Origin: Delphinus delphis
Lineage: Eukaryota; Chordata; Mammalia; Artiodactyla; Delphinidae
Reading direction: 5' to 3'
Assembly (NCBI RefSeq): GCF_949987515.2
Contig: NC_082692.2
Coordinates: forward strand, 92,265,488-92,329,487
Length of the DNA: 64,000 nucleotides
Numbering within the stretch: position 1 is the first letter of the stretch; each line of letters begins with the position of its first letter. Below are positions 1-12,441 of the stretch, piece by piece. Both the position numbers and the translations under genes were made by a program. Below the pieces are notes generated by a model, which was not told the origin of the DNA, ran no database searches, and saw nothing but the letters and a program-made list of their open reading frames with translations.

Positions 1-201
1 CTTTTCCTGAAAATATCTGTTTTTAACTAGCCTTTGCTTTTGAAACACCTGGAGTATGAAGAGTAACCAAACTCTCTTGATTCTAGGTATCTGGAATTGG
101 CTTTATTATAGGACCAGTTATTATGTACCAGGTTCTCTGCTAGGCACTGGTAATACACAGGCCATCAGGGAAGGAAGGCAAATAAATTAAGACCTCAAAG
201 A

Positions 202-554
202 GGGGACTTGCCTGGTGGCGCACTGGTTAAAAATACGCCTGCCAACGCAGGCGACACGGGTTCGAACCCTGGTCCAGGAAGATCCCACATGCTGTAGAGC
301 AACTAAGCCCGTGCGCCACAACTACTGAGGCTGCGCTCTAGAGCCCGCGAGCCATAACTACTGAGCGTGTGTGCCGCAACTACTGAAGCCCGCACACCTA
401 GCGCCCGTGCTCCACAACAAGAGAAGCCACCACAATGAGAAGCCCACGCACCGCAACAAAGAGTAGCCCCCACTCCCCGCAACTAGAGAAAGCCCACACG
501 CAACAACGAAGACCCAACGCAGCCAAAATTAATTAATTAATTAAAAAAAGAAAA
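202..554 (+). mobile_element. CHR-type tRNA-derived SINE, long form
   Basis: The tRNA-like head (cctggtggcgcactggtta; B box ggttcgaaccc) is followed by repeated 'cacaactactgag' units and an AATTAATT-rich tail. It is flanked by a perfect 13-bp TSD, aagacctcaaaga, at 189-201 and 555-567. The long form with several cacaactactga units is typical of cetartiodactyl CHR SINEs. Confidence 0.9.
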
Positions 555-939
555 AAGACCTCAAAGACAATTGGGAGTTTAAACAGATCAGATGAGAACT
601 ATCAGGGCTGTGAGGAACTGCAGGGCTCAAATCCCAGAGAGAAGGGAAGCCCAGAGAGACGAGCCTATTTTCCCAGAGGTCTACTGATTCCAATGGCAGC
701 AGCTATAATGCTGAGAAGCTGAAAAGAACTTTGCATAGACTTATAGGCCAAGGAAGAAAAACCTGGAGCTCGGCGCCCTACAAGGAAGAAAAGTCATGGA
801 AAACCCCTAGACTGTTCGTTGGTACCCTGAAGAACTATACCCAACTAGCCCTCACAGGGACTGAAGCTCAGCTTCAAATCATCTCAATTCGTGATTGGAA
901 TAAGCTAATATGAAATAGAAGTTTCCAGAAGCAAAGGTA

Positions 940-1150
940 AGTCCACTCTAGAGAAAGATCCCACTATCCAGATCTCAAATAATCACCACAGTTTTTCTTA
1001 AACAACATCTGGTACTCAATCAAAAATAGCAAGGCATGTGAGAAAACAAGATGTGACCAAAATTCAAGAACAACAGACAACAGAAGCAGATCAACAGAGT
1101 GACCAGATATGAGAGTTGTCAGATACAGACTTTAATATATGATGACTAAA
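940..1150 (+). repeat. Old L1 (L1M-like) fragment
   Basis: Diverged text such as 'cagatatgagagttgtcagatacagac' in broken form resembles the 5'/ORF1 end of mammalian-wide L1. It is interrupted at 1150 by a younger L1 3' end. Old L1 ORF2-like text resumes at about 1372-1450 (accacagtgagatagcac... then gaccagaatagcttaaa). Confidence 0.5.
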
Positions 1151-1357
1151 TGCAAACTAGTATATCTCGAATGGATAAACAAGGTCCCACTGTATAGCAC
1201 AGGGAACTATATTCAGTATCCTGTGATAAACCATAACAGAAATGAATATGAAAAAGAATGTGTATATTTATGTGTAACTGAATCACTCTGCTGTACAGCA
1301 GAAGTTAACACAACACTGTAAATCAACTGTACTTCACCAAAATAAATTTTAATATAC
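1151..1357 (+). mobile_element. 5'-truncated cetartiodactyl L1 3' end
   Basis: Contains the 3'-UTR text 'tgtatagcacagggaac', 'gataaaccataacag' and 'gtacagcagaagttaacac' and ends in AATAAATTTT. It is flanked by a near-perfect TSD (atatatgatgactaaa at 1135-1150; one mismatch at 1358-1373). No coding sequence remains. Confidence 0.85.
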
Positions 1358-1639
1358 ATATACGATGACTAAAAAACCACAGTGAGATAGCACTATACAC
1401 TGACCAGAATAGCTTAAATTAAAAATACTGACAAATATCAAGTGTTGACTAGTTTTTGTTCTTGTTCTTTAGCTAAAAGAAATATAGTAAATACAATATA
1501 CTGTCAATATACATTAAATCAAAATGGTCGATATCATAGGTATCTGTTATGCTATTTTCTGTACTTGTCCGAATTTTTGTAACATTTCATAATTAAATGT
1601 TGAAAGAAGAAGAAAAAGCTGTGGCCATTGGGAGATCAG

Positions 1640-1860
1640 CAAGGGCTAAATTATTTTAGCCTTCAGAAGTCATGTTCAAGAGTTTGTACTTTATTTTAAA
1701 CAGAGGAGTGACAGCATTAAGTGTGTCCTCTATAAAGATCATTACAGCTGCAGTAGAGCAGAAAGAGTGACGGCAGGGAGCCCAGCTGGGAAGCTGATGC
1801 AGTAATGCAGATGAGAGACAGGCAGTGGCTCTACGAATGAAGGAGAGCTGTGAAGATTTC
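1640..1860 (+). repeat. L2-like LINE remnant
   Basis: Text such as 'gagtttgtactttatttta', 'gaggagtgacagcatt' and 'atgcagtaatgcagatgagag' matches the order of the L2 3' region as I remember it. It is strongly diverged and no TSD is visible. Confidence 0.5.
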
Positions 1861-3306
1861 AATGAAAGAGTCTGAGTTTGCAAGGGAGTTGGGATTTAGT
1901 TCTCAAAACTGTTGAATTTTATCCCAGTCAAATAAGGAAGCAAACGAGGCCTCTGTGACAGAGAATAAACCTACAAGGAGAATGATTTATAGACCAAAGA
2001 CAACATCTGAGATAGAGCCCGGGACTGGGGAAAACAAGAAAAATATGGATTTTTCTGTAAATCCTTAGAAGAAACACAAGCAATTATAAAACTGAAACCA
2101 ATAAGCACTCAGCTCAACAACAGATGGTCAGAGAGATACATTCACAACTTGCCAGCATTTTGAAGCCTCGTGCACCCCCTTCCAAACATGCAGATGCTTT
2201 AATCTGAGGGGGAAAAAAATTCTATTTCTGATTCTGACAGCAAACGCCAAGTCACATCTTGCCAGTAGAGAATGGCGTCTCCCAACCACAAACCCACTGA
2301 GAACTTCACAACCTTATTCTCATTTTGGAGAGATGGGTTGTCTTTGACCACTACTTCCACCAGTCCTGCCAGAAAGTACAAGGAAAACAAGGAGGAAATG
2401 ACAGTTTCCGAAAAACTCAGCTTTTTCATCTGCCCCCAAGAAAGTAGATTTCTGTCTCTAGATTATTCATGAGCAATCCACGTGTTATTCTGTGAAGAAA
2501 AATCAAGCATATCACACAAATTTATCCCCGTATTCTGAAAAATGGCCCGAGGCAGAGTCTGACAATTTCTTCAATTACGCTGAGCTGTTCAACACTCTAC
2601 TGAGAAGAGATCAAAGAATTAATTTTCTTTATCACTACCTTTTATGCCTTTTCAAGAGGTTAAGGTTTAAAATTAAACATATTAAGTTCCCAGTCTAGCT
2701 AGTTTGGGTATAAATATACATTCTTGGATCTGACTTATGAATGTCTAGTTTGCTAGAGATAGGATTTTTAAATGGTATTTTCCCCCCAATCTGTTTACAC
2801 AAGAAATATTCAGTCATGTTCTTTTTAAAGGAAGTACTTCCCACCCACATGCCCAGTTTTTGTAGCGTCTCAATTTTTGTATATTCTGCTGGGAGAGCTT
2901 GGTTTTAGAGGCACAGTACTCCACTAACTGCAGTCAACATTCCTCCCATGCCAGAAAAGGTAAAACTTAAACATGGTTGTCTCAATTCCCAAGGTTTATG
3001 ATGCACTGAACTGTGGAGTTCATACTGTGGAGTTCAGCAAATAATCATGAAATGACTCAACTTCCTGATTCAACATTCACCCAGAAAACATCCTTTCTCA
3101 TTTTCTCCAAACAATGCTCTTCAATCAAAATTTCAACCAATGAAAACTCAGGCAATTAGCTGGATGATAAATACCATCTACCGGATCTCACTAGTTATTA
3201 ATAAACATTAATGCATCTTGCATACTTATTTATATATCTCACTTTGATCACATTTATGAGGCTGAAATAATTTCTAAAGTTATAGACAGATTCCCTCAAA
3301 TCATTA

Positions 3307-3642
<336 letters not shown>

Positions 3643-5989
3643 CTAAAAATTAAAAAAAGGGGGAAATGTCAAAGTACTCATCTTGTCTAGAAAACCTCTT
3701 TGGTACAAACATGTACAAAAAACTCTTACTTTAAAGTATGAATATTAATTCTCATTCCAACAGTGAAAATACAATCTGGCCAATGTAGAAACAAAGATAT
3801 TCTTCAGCTTTGAGCTCTCAAAGGGAGTTTAGAAACCTAAGAAGAGTTCACATTACATAGTAGGACAGTCAATGAAATTATTCCTAATAGAGAGACTAGT
3901 ACTGGTCATAAGTCAAATCTGTATCTGACTGGGGAGTGAGGGGTAAACCATCTTCAGACCTTCAAAAGCATAACAGAAACACCATATTAGACCCGGTATC
4001 AGTCTTGTCATCAGAGCTGAGCTCTGCTGGCCGTCTTTTTAGCACTGAGAGACCCCAAGCCAATTCTATCCTCTCCACCAGCCCCTTCCAACTCACCAGC
4101 TTATCTTTACGCCTCAGTCGTTATCATCGCAACACTGAGGGGACTTGTTTTTATAAAGAAAATGTGAATTCATTACCGAGCGTATTTGTAATACATAGAG
4201 GGTTTGCAATCTCTGGCACGTGGAAGTATGAGGTAAGCTGCACAGGCTCTTCAGCAAGTAGTTTGATCACATTTCAAAGGCAGACCAGACAGTCTGCCAC
4301 ATAATACTGTCACAGACATGGTACCAAAGTGCAACACTTGTGTAAGAAGGAGGGTGGGGAGGAGGAGAGAAAAATCTTTGACTGAATAGTAAATATGTAC
4401 AGAACAGTTATGCTATTTTAGGGACGCAAAATTTTTCCTAACATATTGTAATAGAAATTCTCATACATGAAGAAAACTTTTATTTTTTAAATGAAAAAAA
4501 TACTGTTATCTTTGGGGTTCTTTTTTTTAAAGTATTTTTTTAAATCCATGTTTTTTTTCCCAATTAATGAGATAGAACTAAAAGGAATACCATTCACTTC
4601 TACTTGGCTTCAGAAGGTTTTAGACTGACACATAAATATGGAAGCATCTCACACTTGGGCAATTCAGAGCACTTCAAAGTTATGAAGCTACTCCGAAAAA
4701 AAAACTTAATCCAGGCGAGGTGGAAAGCTGAAAACGTTTACCACTCTGCTTCCTCACTCAGCATTCATTATGGAAACAGTGGTACCTATTCATTGCTTCA
4801 TTCAGTAATTCCATGAGTGTCGAATGAAAGCAGGAAGGGTTTGATGACATAGACATGAATGAGCTTTAATGAGGGAGAAAGGAGGAGGATACCAAAAATT
4901 AAAAATCCAATCCTGAAAGGCAGGGTGGGATGAGTAAGGTAAGATAATGAAAGAAAAGGTGCAGGAACTCCCAAGAGGGAGAGATTTCGGGCTGAAGGTG
5001 AACCCTCTTCAACAAAGGTAGAAGTGCCTTGTGGGAATTGAGGTCAGAGTTCAAAAGACAGAGAGACAGTAAAGGAGGAAAGGCCAGAGGATACAATGTT
5101 CTTTCAAGAATTTGGAGATGATCAGGAACAGCAAGACAGAATAACAGCTGGAAAGAGAAGGAAGGAAAAGGAGAAAATAAGTTGTTTCAGGGAAAGAAGG
5201 GAAGGAGCAAGGGACGCGAGAGCAAGTGAGATGGAACGAACGTTCTGGAAGAAGGAATCATTTCTCAGGCTCAGAGAGCAGACGAGTGGAGGGGCTCTCA
5301 GGTCAGTCAGCCTGAGGTCCCCTTTATGTGCCAACACGCAGCAACCACTGGGCAAGCAAGTTAGCCTATCTGGAGCGGTTAAACCATAATATGAGGAAAT
5401 AAGAGCATCTACTCAAAGGTTTGAGGGGTTTTCCCTCTTTAAACAATATGACGTTTAAGTGAGGTAAAATCAGGAGGTCACCACCCCCAAAATTACCACG
5501 AGAGTATAAAAATTTTAAACGCTCATGGTTAAATTAATCACACCAACCAAAGCTTCCTTCCAGAAAGCTCATTAAAAGACAAATGTACATGAGAAATACT
5601 TCAAACATGCTTATTTTCAGGTGAATGAGCTGATAGGCATGAAAACCAAAACATACTAACAACTGTACAACAGAGACCTAACCAAATACAAATCCAATTC
5701 TTCAAATTCACTGTGGTCAGAACAGTCTGCTCAGTTTACAACCAGAGTGAAAATAATAAAATACATAAAATAGCAGGGGAGGGAGCTATTTCACTGCAGT
5801 CCATCCTATCATTAAAGTTCAATTCCTGCTCTCAACTGACCAGGGCCTGTGGACACAACAAGGCAGCTACGGAGGACTTGAGATAATTCTCTGGGTAAAC
5901 AGTCCCAATTTAAAGGTATAGATCTTGTCTAGTCTCATTCCAAACACAGGTGGAAGTGGCCTCTGTATAACTTGCTGCTTTTTTTCTCC

Positions 5990-6660
5990 ACGGGTCCTGT
6001 TTCTCCAATTGATTATTTGCGGGCTCCTGGTAACTGTTCTAATTTTGTCTTAGGAACTTCTATGGCAACTTCTTCAGGTAAGTTCTGTTGAATATACTCC
6101 AAACAGACATCTGTTGAACCCACAGTTAAATGTTCCAACTCGAAATATCTGTAAAGTATCCTTATTTTATACGGAAACTGGTGTTTTCTGAAAAGGTGCA
6201 CTGACTTGAGAATAAATGACTATTTTCCTTGGAGGCTCATGTGCTTAAATAATGACAAGAAATTCTGTAGCCATTAAGTGCTGTAAAATATTCATAACTG
6301 TCCAGTACAGCTGCTCATGGCCTTTTATGAACACTGGCAGGCGCTAGTATAATTTGTGTGGTCCACCAGAAGCCCATGCCGTAGGCCTCAAGGCTAAGGG
6401 CAGTGGCCCTACTTCACACAGACTCCCATTGAAGAGGGACCTCCAGGCTGCCGAGGCCCTTCTCAAACCACGTGATGGCCACTGTGCAGCTTCTGCACCA
6501 ACTATCATCTTTCCTGGGGTGTCATGAGCAACCTCATCCGGCACCTTATTCTGTTCATCCTGCAGCACGGTTCTGCCAACAAAAGGTGGCCCATGAGATA
6601 CTGGCTGGGCTTCTTACCCAGGAAATGGTTGAGAACAGGTTGAGATAGTTTAGACCCCAA
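5990..6660 (-). pseudogene. Possible processed pseudogene, parent not recognised
   Basis: On the minus strand protein-like text appears in different frames separated by stops. 6344-6568 reads VLQDEQNKVPDEVAHDTPGK. A neighbouring frame reads VAITWFEKGLGSLEVPL and, further on, SLEAYGMGFWW. 6013-6201 reads [14 protein letters not shown] then [17 protein letters not shown] and ends at a stop. Amphipathic, low-repeat text broken by frameshifts is what an old processed gene copy looks like. I do not recognise a parent gene, and no poly(A) tail or TSD was found, so chance open frames remain a real alternative. Confidence 0.3.
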
Positions 6661-7280
6661 GGTCTCTAATCACTCATTTTACTGACTAAAAAATTATGCA
6701 CCCATGAGAGCACAAGCGATCTTGAAGGAAACTTGAGAAGAATCAACTTCTAGATGGCCTGATTAGCCTTTTGCCTGTTGAATAATACATCCAGTTCCCA
6801 CTGGTTTGTGTCGGTACCTTTATCATATACCTAACTCATATATATAGAATTTTAGAAGCACACACATATGCACCTATGTGCCTATTTAAGGGCAACATAT
6901 TCTCATGCAACTTTTTTTTTTACATTAACTCTGCAAAAAAAAAAAAAAAACTATATGGCTCAAAATATTTTAAAAGTTCTCATAGGTCAAGTGTCACCTA
7001 ACCCTTCATCTTTTCCAGTGTCTCAGTCTTTCTCACTTGTTTACTATTTCAGTTGAAATTCTGGAATCACTTGGTCATGTTCCAAATAACATATGTGTGC
7101 TACATTCATAAATAAATTTTGGAAGAATCATATTTGTCTGAAACAAAAATACAAATATTTTAAAAATGACAACTGTTTGAAAGATTGTTGAAAGAAAATT
7201 ATTCTCTGTAACAACAAACCCAGTAAGGTGCTACTTCCTCGTCACAAGACATCTTTCCTGACTGTGTTAAGAGAAAACGA

Positions 7281-9420
7281 CACATATCCTTTTCAAACTC
7301 TTCCAAAATATAGCAGAGGGAGGAACATTCCCAAATTCATTCTATGAGGCCACCAGCACCCTGATACCAACACCAGACAAAGATGTCACAAAGAAAGAAA
7401 ACTACAGGCCAGTATCACTGATGAACACAGATGCAAAAATCCTCAACAAAATACTAGCAAACAGAATCCAACACCACATTAAAAGGATCATGCACCATGA
7501 TCAAGTGGGGTTTATCCCAGGAATGCAAGGATTCTTCAATATATGCAAATCAGTCAATGTGATAAACCATATTAACTAACTGAAGGATAAAAACCATACG
7601 ATCATCACAATAGATGCAGAAAAAGCTTTCGACAAAATTCAACACTGATTTATGATAAAAACCCTCCACAAAGTAGGCATAGATGGAACTTTCTTTAACA
7701 TAATAAAGGCCATATATGACAAACCCACAGCCATCATCGTTCTCAATGATGAAAACCTGAAACCATTTCCACTAAGATCAGGAACAAGACAAGGGTGCCC
7801 ACTCTCAACACTCTTATTCAACATAGTTTTGGAAGTTTTAGCCACAGCAATCAGAGAAGAAAAAGAAATAAAAGAAATAAAAATAAAATCGGAAAAGAAG
7901 AAGTAAAGCTGTCACTGCTTGCAGATGACATGATACTATACATAAAGAATCCTAAAGACACTACCAGAAAACTACTCAAGCTAATCAATGAATTTGGTAA
8001 AGTAGCAGGATACAAAATTAATGCACAGAAATCTCTTGCATTTCTATACACTAATAATGAAAAATCTGAAAGTGAAATCAAGAAAACACTCCCATTTACC
8101 ACTGCAACAAAAAGAATAAAATACCTAGGAATACGGGCTTCCCTGGTGGCGCAGTGGTTGGGAGTCCGCCTGCCGATGCAGGGGACATGGGTTCGTGCCC
8201 TGGTCCAGGAAGATCCCACATGCCGCGGACTGGCTGGGTCCCTGAGCCATGGCTGCTGGGCCTGCACGTCCGGAGCCTGTGCTCCGCAATGGGAGAGGCC
8301 ACAACAGTGAGAGGCCCGCGTACTGCAAAAAAAAAAAAAAAAAAAACCTGGGAATAAACCTACCTAAGGAGACAAAAGACCTGTACGCCGAAAACTATAA
8401 GACACTGATGAAAGAAATTAAAGATGACACAAACAGATGAAGAGATATACCATGTTTTTGGATTGGAAGAATCAACATTGTGAAAAGGACTATACTACCC
8501 AAAGCAATCTAGAGATTCAGTGCAATCCCTATCAAACTACCAATGGCATTTTTGACAGAACTAGAACAAAAAATTTCACAATTTGTATGGAAACACAGAA
8601 GACCCTGAATAGCCAAAGCAATCTTGAGAAAGAAAAATAGAGCTGGAGGAATCAGGTTCCTGGACTTCAGACTATACTACAAAGCTACAGTAATCAAGAC
8701 AGTATGGTACTGGCACAAAAACAGAAAGATAGATCAATGGAACAGGATAGAAAGCCCACACATACACCCATGCACCTATGGTCACCTTATTTTTGATAAA
8801 GGAGGTAAGAATATACAATGGAGAAAAGACAGCCTCTTCAATAAGTGGTGCTGGGAAAACTGGACAGCTACATGTAAAAGAATGAAATTAGAACACTCCC
8901 TAACACCATACACAAAAATAAACTCCAAATGGATTAAAGACCTAAATGTAAGGCCAGAAACTATCAAACTCTTAGAGGAAAACAAAGGCAGAACACTCTA
9001 TGACATAAATCACAACAATATCCTTTTTGACCCACGTCTTAGAGAAATGGAAATAAAAACAAAAATAAACAAATGGGACCTAATGAAACTTAAAAGCTTT
9101 TGCAAAGGAAAACATAAACAAGAAGAAAAGGCAACCCTCAGAGTGGGAGAAAATATTTGCAAATGAAGCAACTGACAAAGGATTAATCTCCAAAATTTAC
9201 AAGCAGCTCATGCAGTTCAATAACAAAAAACCAAACAACCCAATCCAAAAATGGGCAGAAGACCTAAATAGACATTTCTCCAAAGAATATATACAGACTG
9301 CCAACAAACACATGAAAGAATGCTGAACATCCCTAATCATTAGAGAAATGCAAATCAAAACTACAATGAGGTATCACCTCACACCAGTCAGAATGGCCAT
9401 CATCAAAAAATCTACAAACA
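7281..9420 (+). pseudogene. L1-A ORF2 fragment (RT to C-terminal region), interrupted by a SINE
   Basis: Translated pieces read [21 protein letters not shown] and [13 protein letters not shown] (reverse-transcriptase catalytic box), then [13 protein letters not shown] and the C-terminal zinc-knuckle approach. It corresponds to 13890-15814 of L1-B. Stops and frameshifts break it (for example a stop after KIQH near 7645), and a SINE splits it at 8134. It ends abruptly at 'aaaatctacaaaca', where L1-B continues 'gtaaatgcc', and the 5' end of L1-B follows. It has no 3' UTR or A tail of its own. Confidence 0.88.
8134..8345 (+). mobile_element. CHR-type SINE, short form, inside L1-A
   Basis: gggcttccctggtggcgcag head, ggttcgtgccc B-box region, gagaggcccgcg end and A18 tail. 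The TSD is acctaggaata (8123-8133) and acctgggaata (8346-8356), one mismatch. It interrupts the ORF2 codons for KYLGI. Confidence 0.93.
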
Positions 9421-11490
9421 GGCGGATGACGGGAAGATGGCGGAAGAGTAAGACGCAGAGATCACCTTCCTCCCCACAGATACACCAGAAATACATCTAC
9501 ACATGAAACAACTCCTACAGAACACCTACTGAACGATAGCAGAAGACCTCAGACCTCCCAAAAGGCAAGAAAGTCCCCACGTACCTGGGTAGGGAAAAAG
9601 AATAAACAGAGGTAAAAGGATAGGGACGGGACCTACACCAGTGGGAGGGAGCCGTGAAGGAGGAAAGCTTTCCACACACTAGGAAGCCCCTTCGTGGGCG
9701 GAGACTGTGGGTGGCGGAGGGGGAAAGCTTCGGAGCCATGGAGGAGAGCACAGCAACAGGGATGCCGAGGGCAAAGCAGAGAGATTCCCGCAGAGGATAG
9801 GGGCCGACCAGCACTTACCAGGCCGACAGGCTTGTCTGCTCACCCGCCGGGGCGGGCGGGGCTGGGAGCTGAGGCTCGGGCTTCGGTCGGAGCGCAGGGA
9901 GAGGACTGGGGTTGGCGGCGTGAACACAGCCTGCAGGGGATTAGTGCACCACGGCTAGCCGGGAGGGAGTCCGGAGAAAAGTCTGGACCTGCCTAAGAGG
10001 CAAGAGACTTTTTCTTCCCTCTTTGTTTCCTGGTGCGCAAGGAGAGGGGATTAAGAGCGCTGCTTAAAGGAGCTCCAGAGACGGGCGCGAGCCGCGGCTA
10101 AAAGCGCGGACCCCAGAGACACGCATGAGACGCTAAGGCTGCTGCTGCCGCCACCAAGAAGCCTGTGTGCGAGCACAGGTTACGCTCCACACCCCCCTTC
10201 CGGGGAGCCTGTGCAGCCCGCCACTGCCAGGGTCCTGGGATCCAGGGACAACTTCCCCGGGAGAACGCACAGCGCGCCTCAGGCTGGTGCGACGTCACGC
10301 CAGCCTCTGCCCCCGCGGGCTCGCCCCGCACTCCGTACCCCTCTCTTCCCCCCGGCCTGAGTGAGCCAGAGTCCCCGAAGAAGCTGCTCTTTTAACCCCG
10401 TCCTGTCTGAGCGAAGAACTGATGCCCTCCGGCCACCTACAGGCAGAGGCGGGGCCAAATCCAAAGCTGAGCCACGGGTGCTGTGAGAACAAAGAAAACA
10501 AAGGGAAATCTCTCCCAGCAGCCTCAGAAGCAGTGGATTAAAACTCCACAATCAACTTGATGTACCCTGCATCTGTGGAGTACATGAATAGACTACAAAT
10601 CATCCCAGATTGAGGAGGTGGACTTTGAGAGCAAGATTTATTACTTTTTCCCCTTTTCCTCTTTTTGTGAGTATGTATATGCTTCTGCGTGAGTTTTGTC
10701 TGTATAGCTTTGCTTCCACCATTTATCCTAGGGTTCTATCCGTCCATTTTTTTTTTCTTTTTAATAAAAATTTTTTTCTTAACAATTATTTTTTATTTTA
10801 ATAACTTTATTTAATCTTACTTTATTTTATTTTCTTTTTCTTTCTTTCTTTCCTTCCTTCCCTCCTTCCTTCCTCCCTCCCTCCCTCCCTCCCTCCATCC
10901 CTTCTTTCTTCCTTTCTTTCTTCCTTTCTTTCTGTCTTTCTTTCTGCCTTTCATTCTTTCTACTTTTTGTCCCTTTTATTCTGAGCCGTGTGGATGAAAG
11001 GCTCTTGGTGCTGCAGCCAGAAGTCAGTGCTGTGCATCTGAGGTGGGAGAGCCAACTTCAGGACAGTGGTCCACAAGAGACCTCCCAGCTCCACGTAATA
11101 TCAAACAGCAAAAATCTCCCAGAGATCTCCATCTCTACACCAGCACCCAGCTTCACACAACAACCAGCAGGCTACAGTGCTGGACACCCTATGCCAAACA
11201 ACTAGCAAGGCAGGAATACAACCCCAACCATTAGCAGAGAGGCTGCCTAAAATCATACTAAGTCCACAGACACCCCAAAACACACCACCAGACGTGGACC
11301 TGCCCACCAGAAAGACAAGATCCAGACTCATCCACCAGAACACAGGCACTAGTCCCCTCCACCAGGAAGCTTACACAACCCACTGAAACAACTTTAGCCA
11401 CTGGGGACAGACACCAAAAACAACGGGAACTACGAACCCGCAGCCTGCAAAAAGGAGACCCCAAGACCCCAAAAACAGTAAGATAAGAAA
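9421..11490 (+). promoter_or_regulatory. L1-B 5' untranslated region with polypyrimidine tract
   Basis: About 2.07 kb precede the ORF1 position. It starts ggcggatgacgggaagatgg, is GC-rich with many CpG and TpG/CpA sites in its first kilobase, then contains a CTTT/CCTT tract at about 10819-10975 before the pre-ORF1 segment (ccaccagaacacaggcac). The same order is seen, inverted, in L1-C (27377-29534) and, lacking the first 115 bases or so, in L1-D (42457-44497). By analogy with other L1s this would hold the internal promoter, although no factor site was identified. Open frames inside it (for example 9694-9996) are not conserved between copies. Confidence 0.75.
10819..10975 (+). repeat. CTTT/CCTT low-complexity tract
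   Basis: An almost pure pyrimidine run (ttctttctttccttcc, then ccctccctccctcc) inside the L1-B 5' UTR. The equivalent segments of L1-C (about 27880-28010) and L1-D (about 42960-43070) are purine/A-rich on the plus strand, as expected for inverted copies, but much more AT-rich. The tract has therefore expanded and changed since the copies inserted. Confidence 0.8.
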
Positions 11491-12138
11491 AGGAGAAGAC
11501 AGAAAAACTCACAGCAGATGAAGGAGCAAGATAAAAACCCGCCAGACCTAACAAATGAAGAGGAAATAGGCAGTCTACCTGAAAAAGAATTCAGAATAAT
11601 GATAGTCAACATGATCCAAAGTCTTGGAAATAGAATAGACTAAGTGCAAGAAACATTTAACAAGGACGTAGAAGAACTAAAGATGAAACAAGGAATGATG
11701 AACAACACAATAAATGAAATTAACAATACTCTAGATGGGATCAATAGCAGAATAACTGAGGCAGAAGAATGGATAAGTGACCTGGAAGATAAAATAGTGG
11801 AAATAACAACTGCAGAGCAGAATAAAGAAAAAAGAATGAAAAGAAGTGAGGACAGTCTCAGAGACCTCTGGGACAACATTAAACGCACCAACATTTGAAT
11901 TACAGGGGTTCCAGAAGAAGAAGAGAAAAAGAAAGGAACTCAGAAAATATTTGAAGAGATTATAGTTGAAAACTTCCCTAATATGGGAAAGGAAATAGTT
12001 AATCAAGTCCAGGAAGCACAGAGAATCCCATACAGGATAAATCCAAGGAAAAATACACCAAGACACATATTAATCAAACTGTCAAAAATTAAATACAAAG
12101 AAAACATATTAAAAGCAGCAGGGAAAAACAATAAATAA
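11491..12138 (+). pseudogene. L1-B ORF1 remnant (RNA-binding chaperone)
   Basis: Homologous to the intact 215-codon frame of L1-C. The start ATG is AGG here (11491-11493). An in-frame TAA at 11641 and a TGA replacing a CGA at 11896 also kill it. Readable parts show the coiled-coil region (NNTINEINNTLDGINSRI) and the RRM-like part (DSLRDLWDNIKRTNI). The frame closes at TAA 12136-12138, before most of the C-terminal domain, because of a one-base loss shared with L1-C and L1-D. The C-terminal domain sequence (LTADLSAQTLQARRDW-like) follows out of frame up to about 12380. Confidence 0.88.
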
Positions 12139-12441
12139 CACACAAGGGAATCCCCATGAGGTTAACAGCTGATCTTTCAGCACAAACTCTGCAAGCCAGA
12201 AGGGACTGGCAGGACTAATATAAAGTGATGAAGGAGAAAAACCTGAAACCAAGATTACTCTACCCAACAAGGATCTCATTCAGATTTGATGGAGAAATTA
12301 AAACCTTTACAGACAAGCAAAAGGAGAGAGAGTTCAGCACCACCAAACCAGCTTTACAACAAATGCTAAAGGAACTTCCCTAGGCAAGAAACACAAGAGA
12401 AGGAAAAGACCTACAATAACGAACCCAAAACAGTTAAGCAA

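Noticed and set aside
3936..4304. 122-codon plus-strand open frame in intron 6
   Set aside because: No domain, no codon pattern or context for a gene. Consistent with chance in unique intron sequence.
8134..8345. tRNA gene (A and B boxes present)
   Set aside because: The boxes are the tRNA-derived head of a SINE. There is no cloverleaf or anticodon arm, and the element has a TSD and A tail.
9515..9996. Several overlapping open frames in GC-rich sequence
   Set aside because: They lie in the L1-B 5' UTR and are not kept in the matching parts of L1-C and L1-D.
10819..10975. CRISPR or satellite array
   Set aside because: A simple pyrimidine tract without spacers. No direct-repeat/spacer pattern was seen anywhere in the window.
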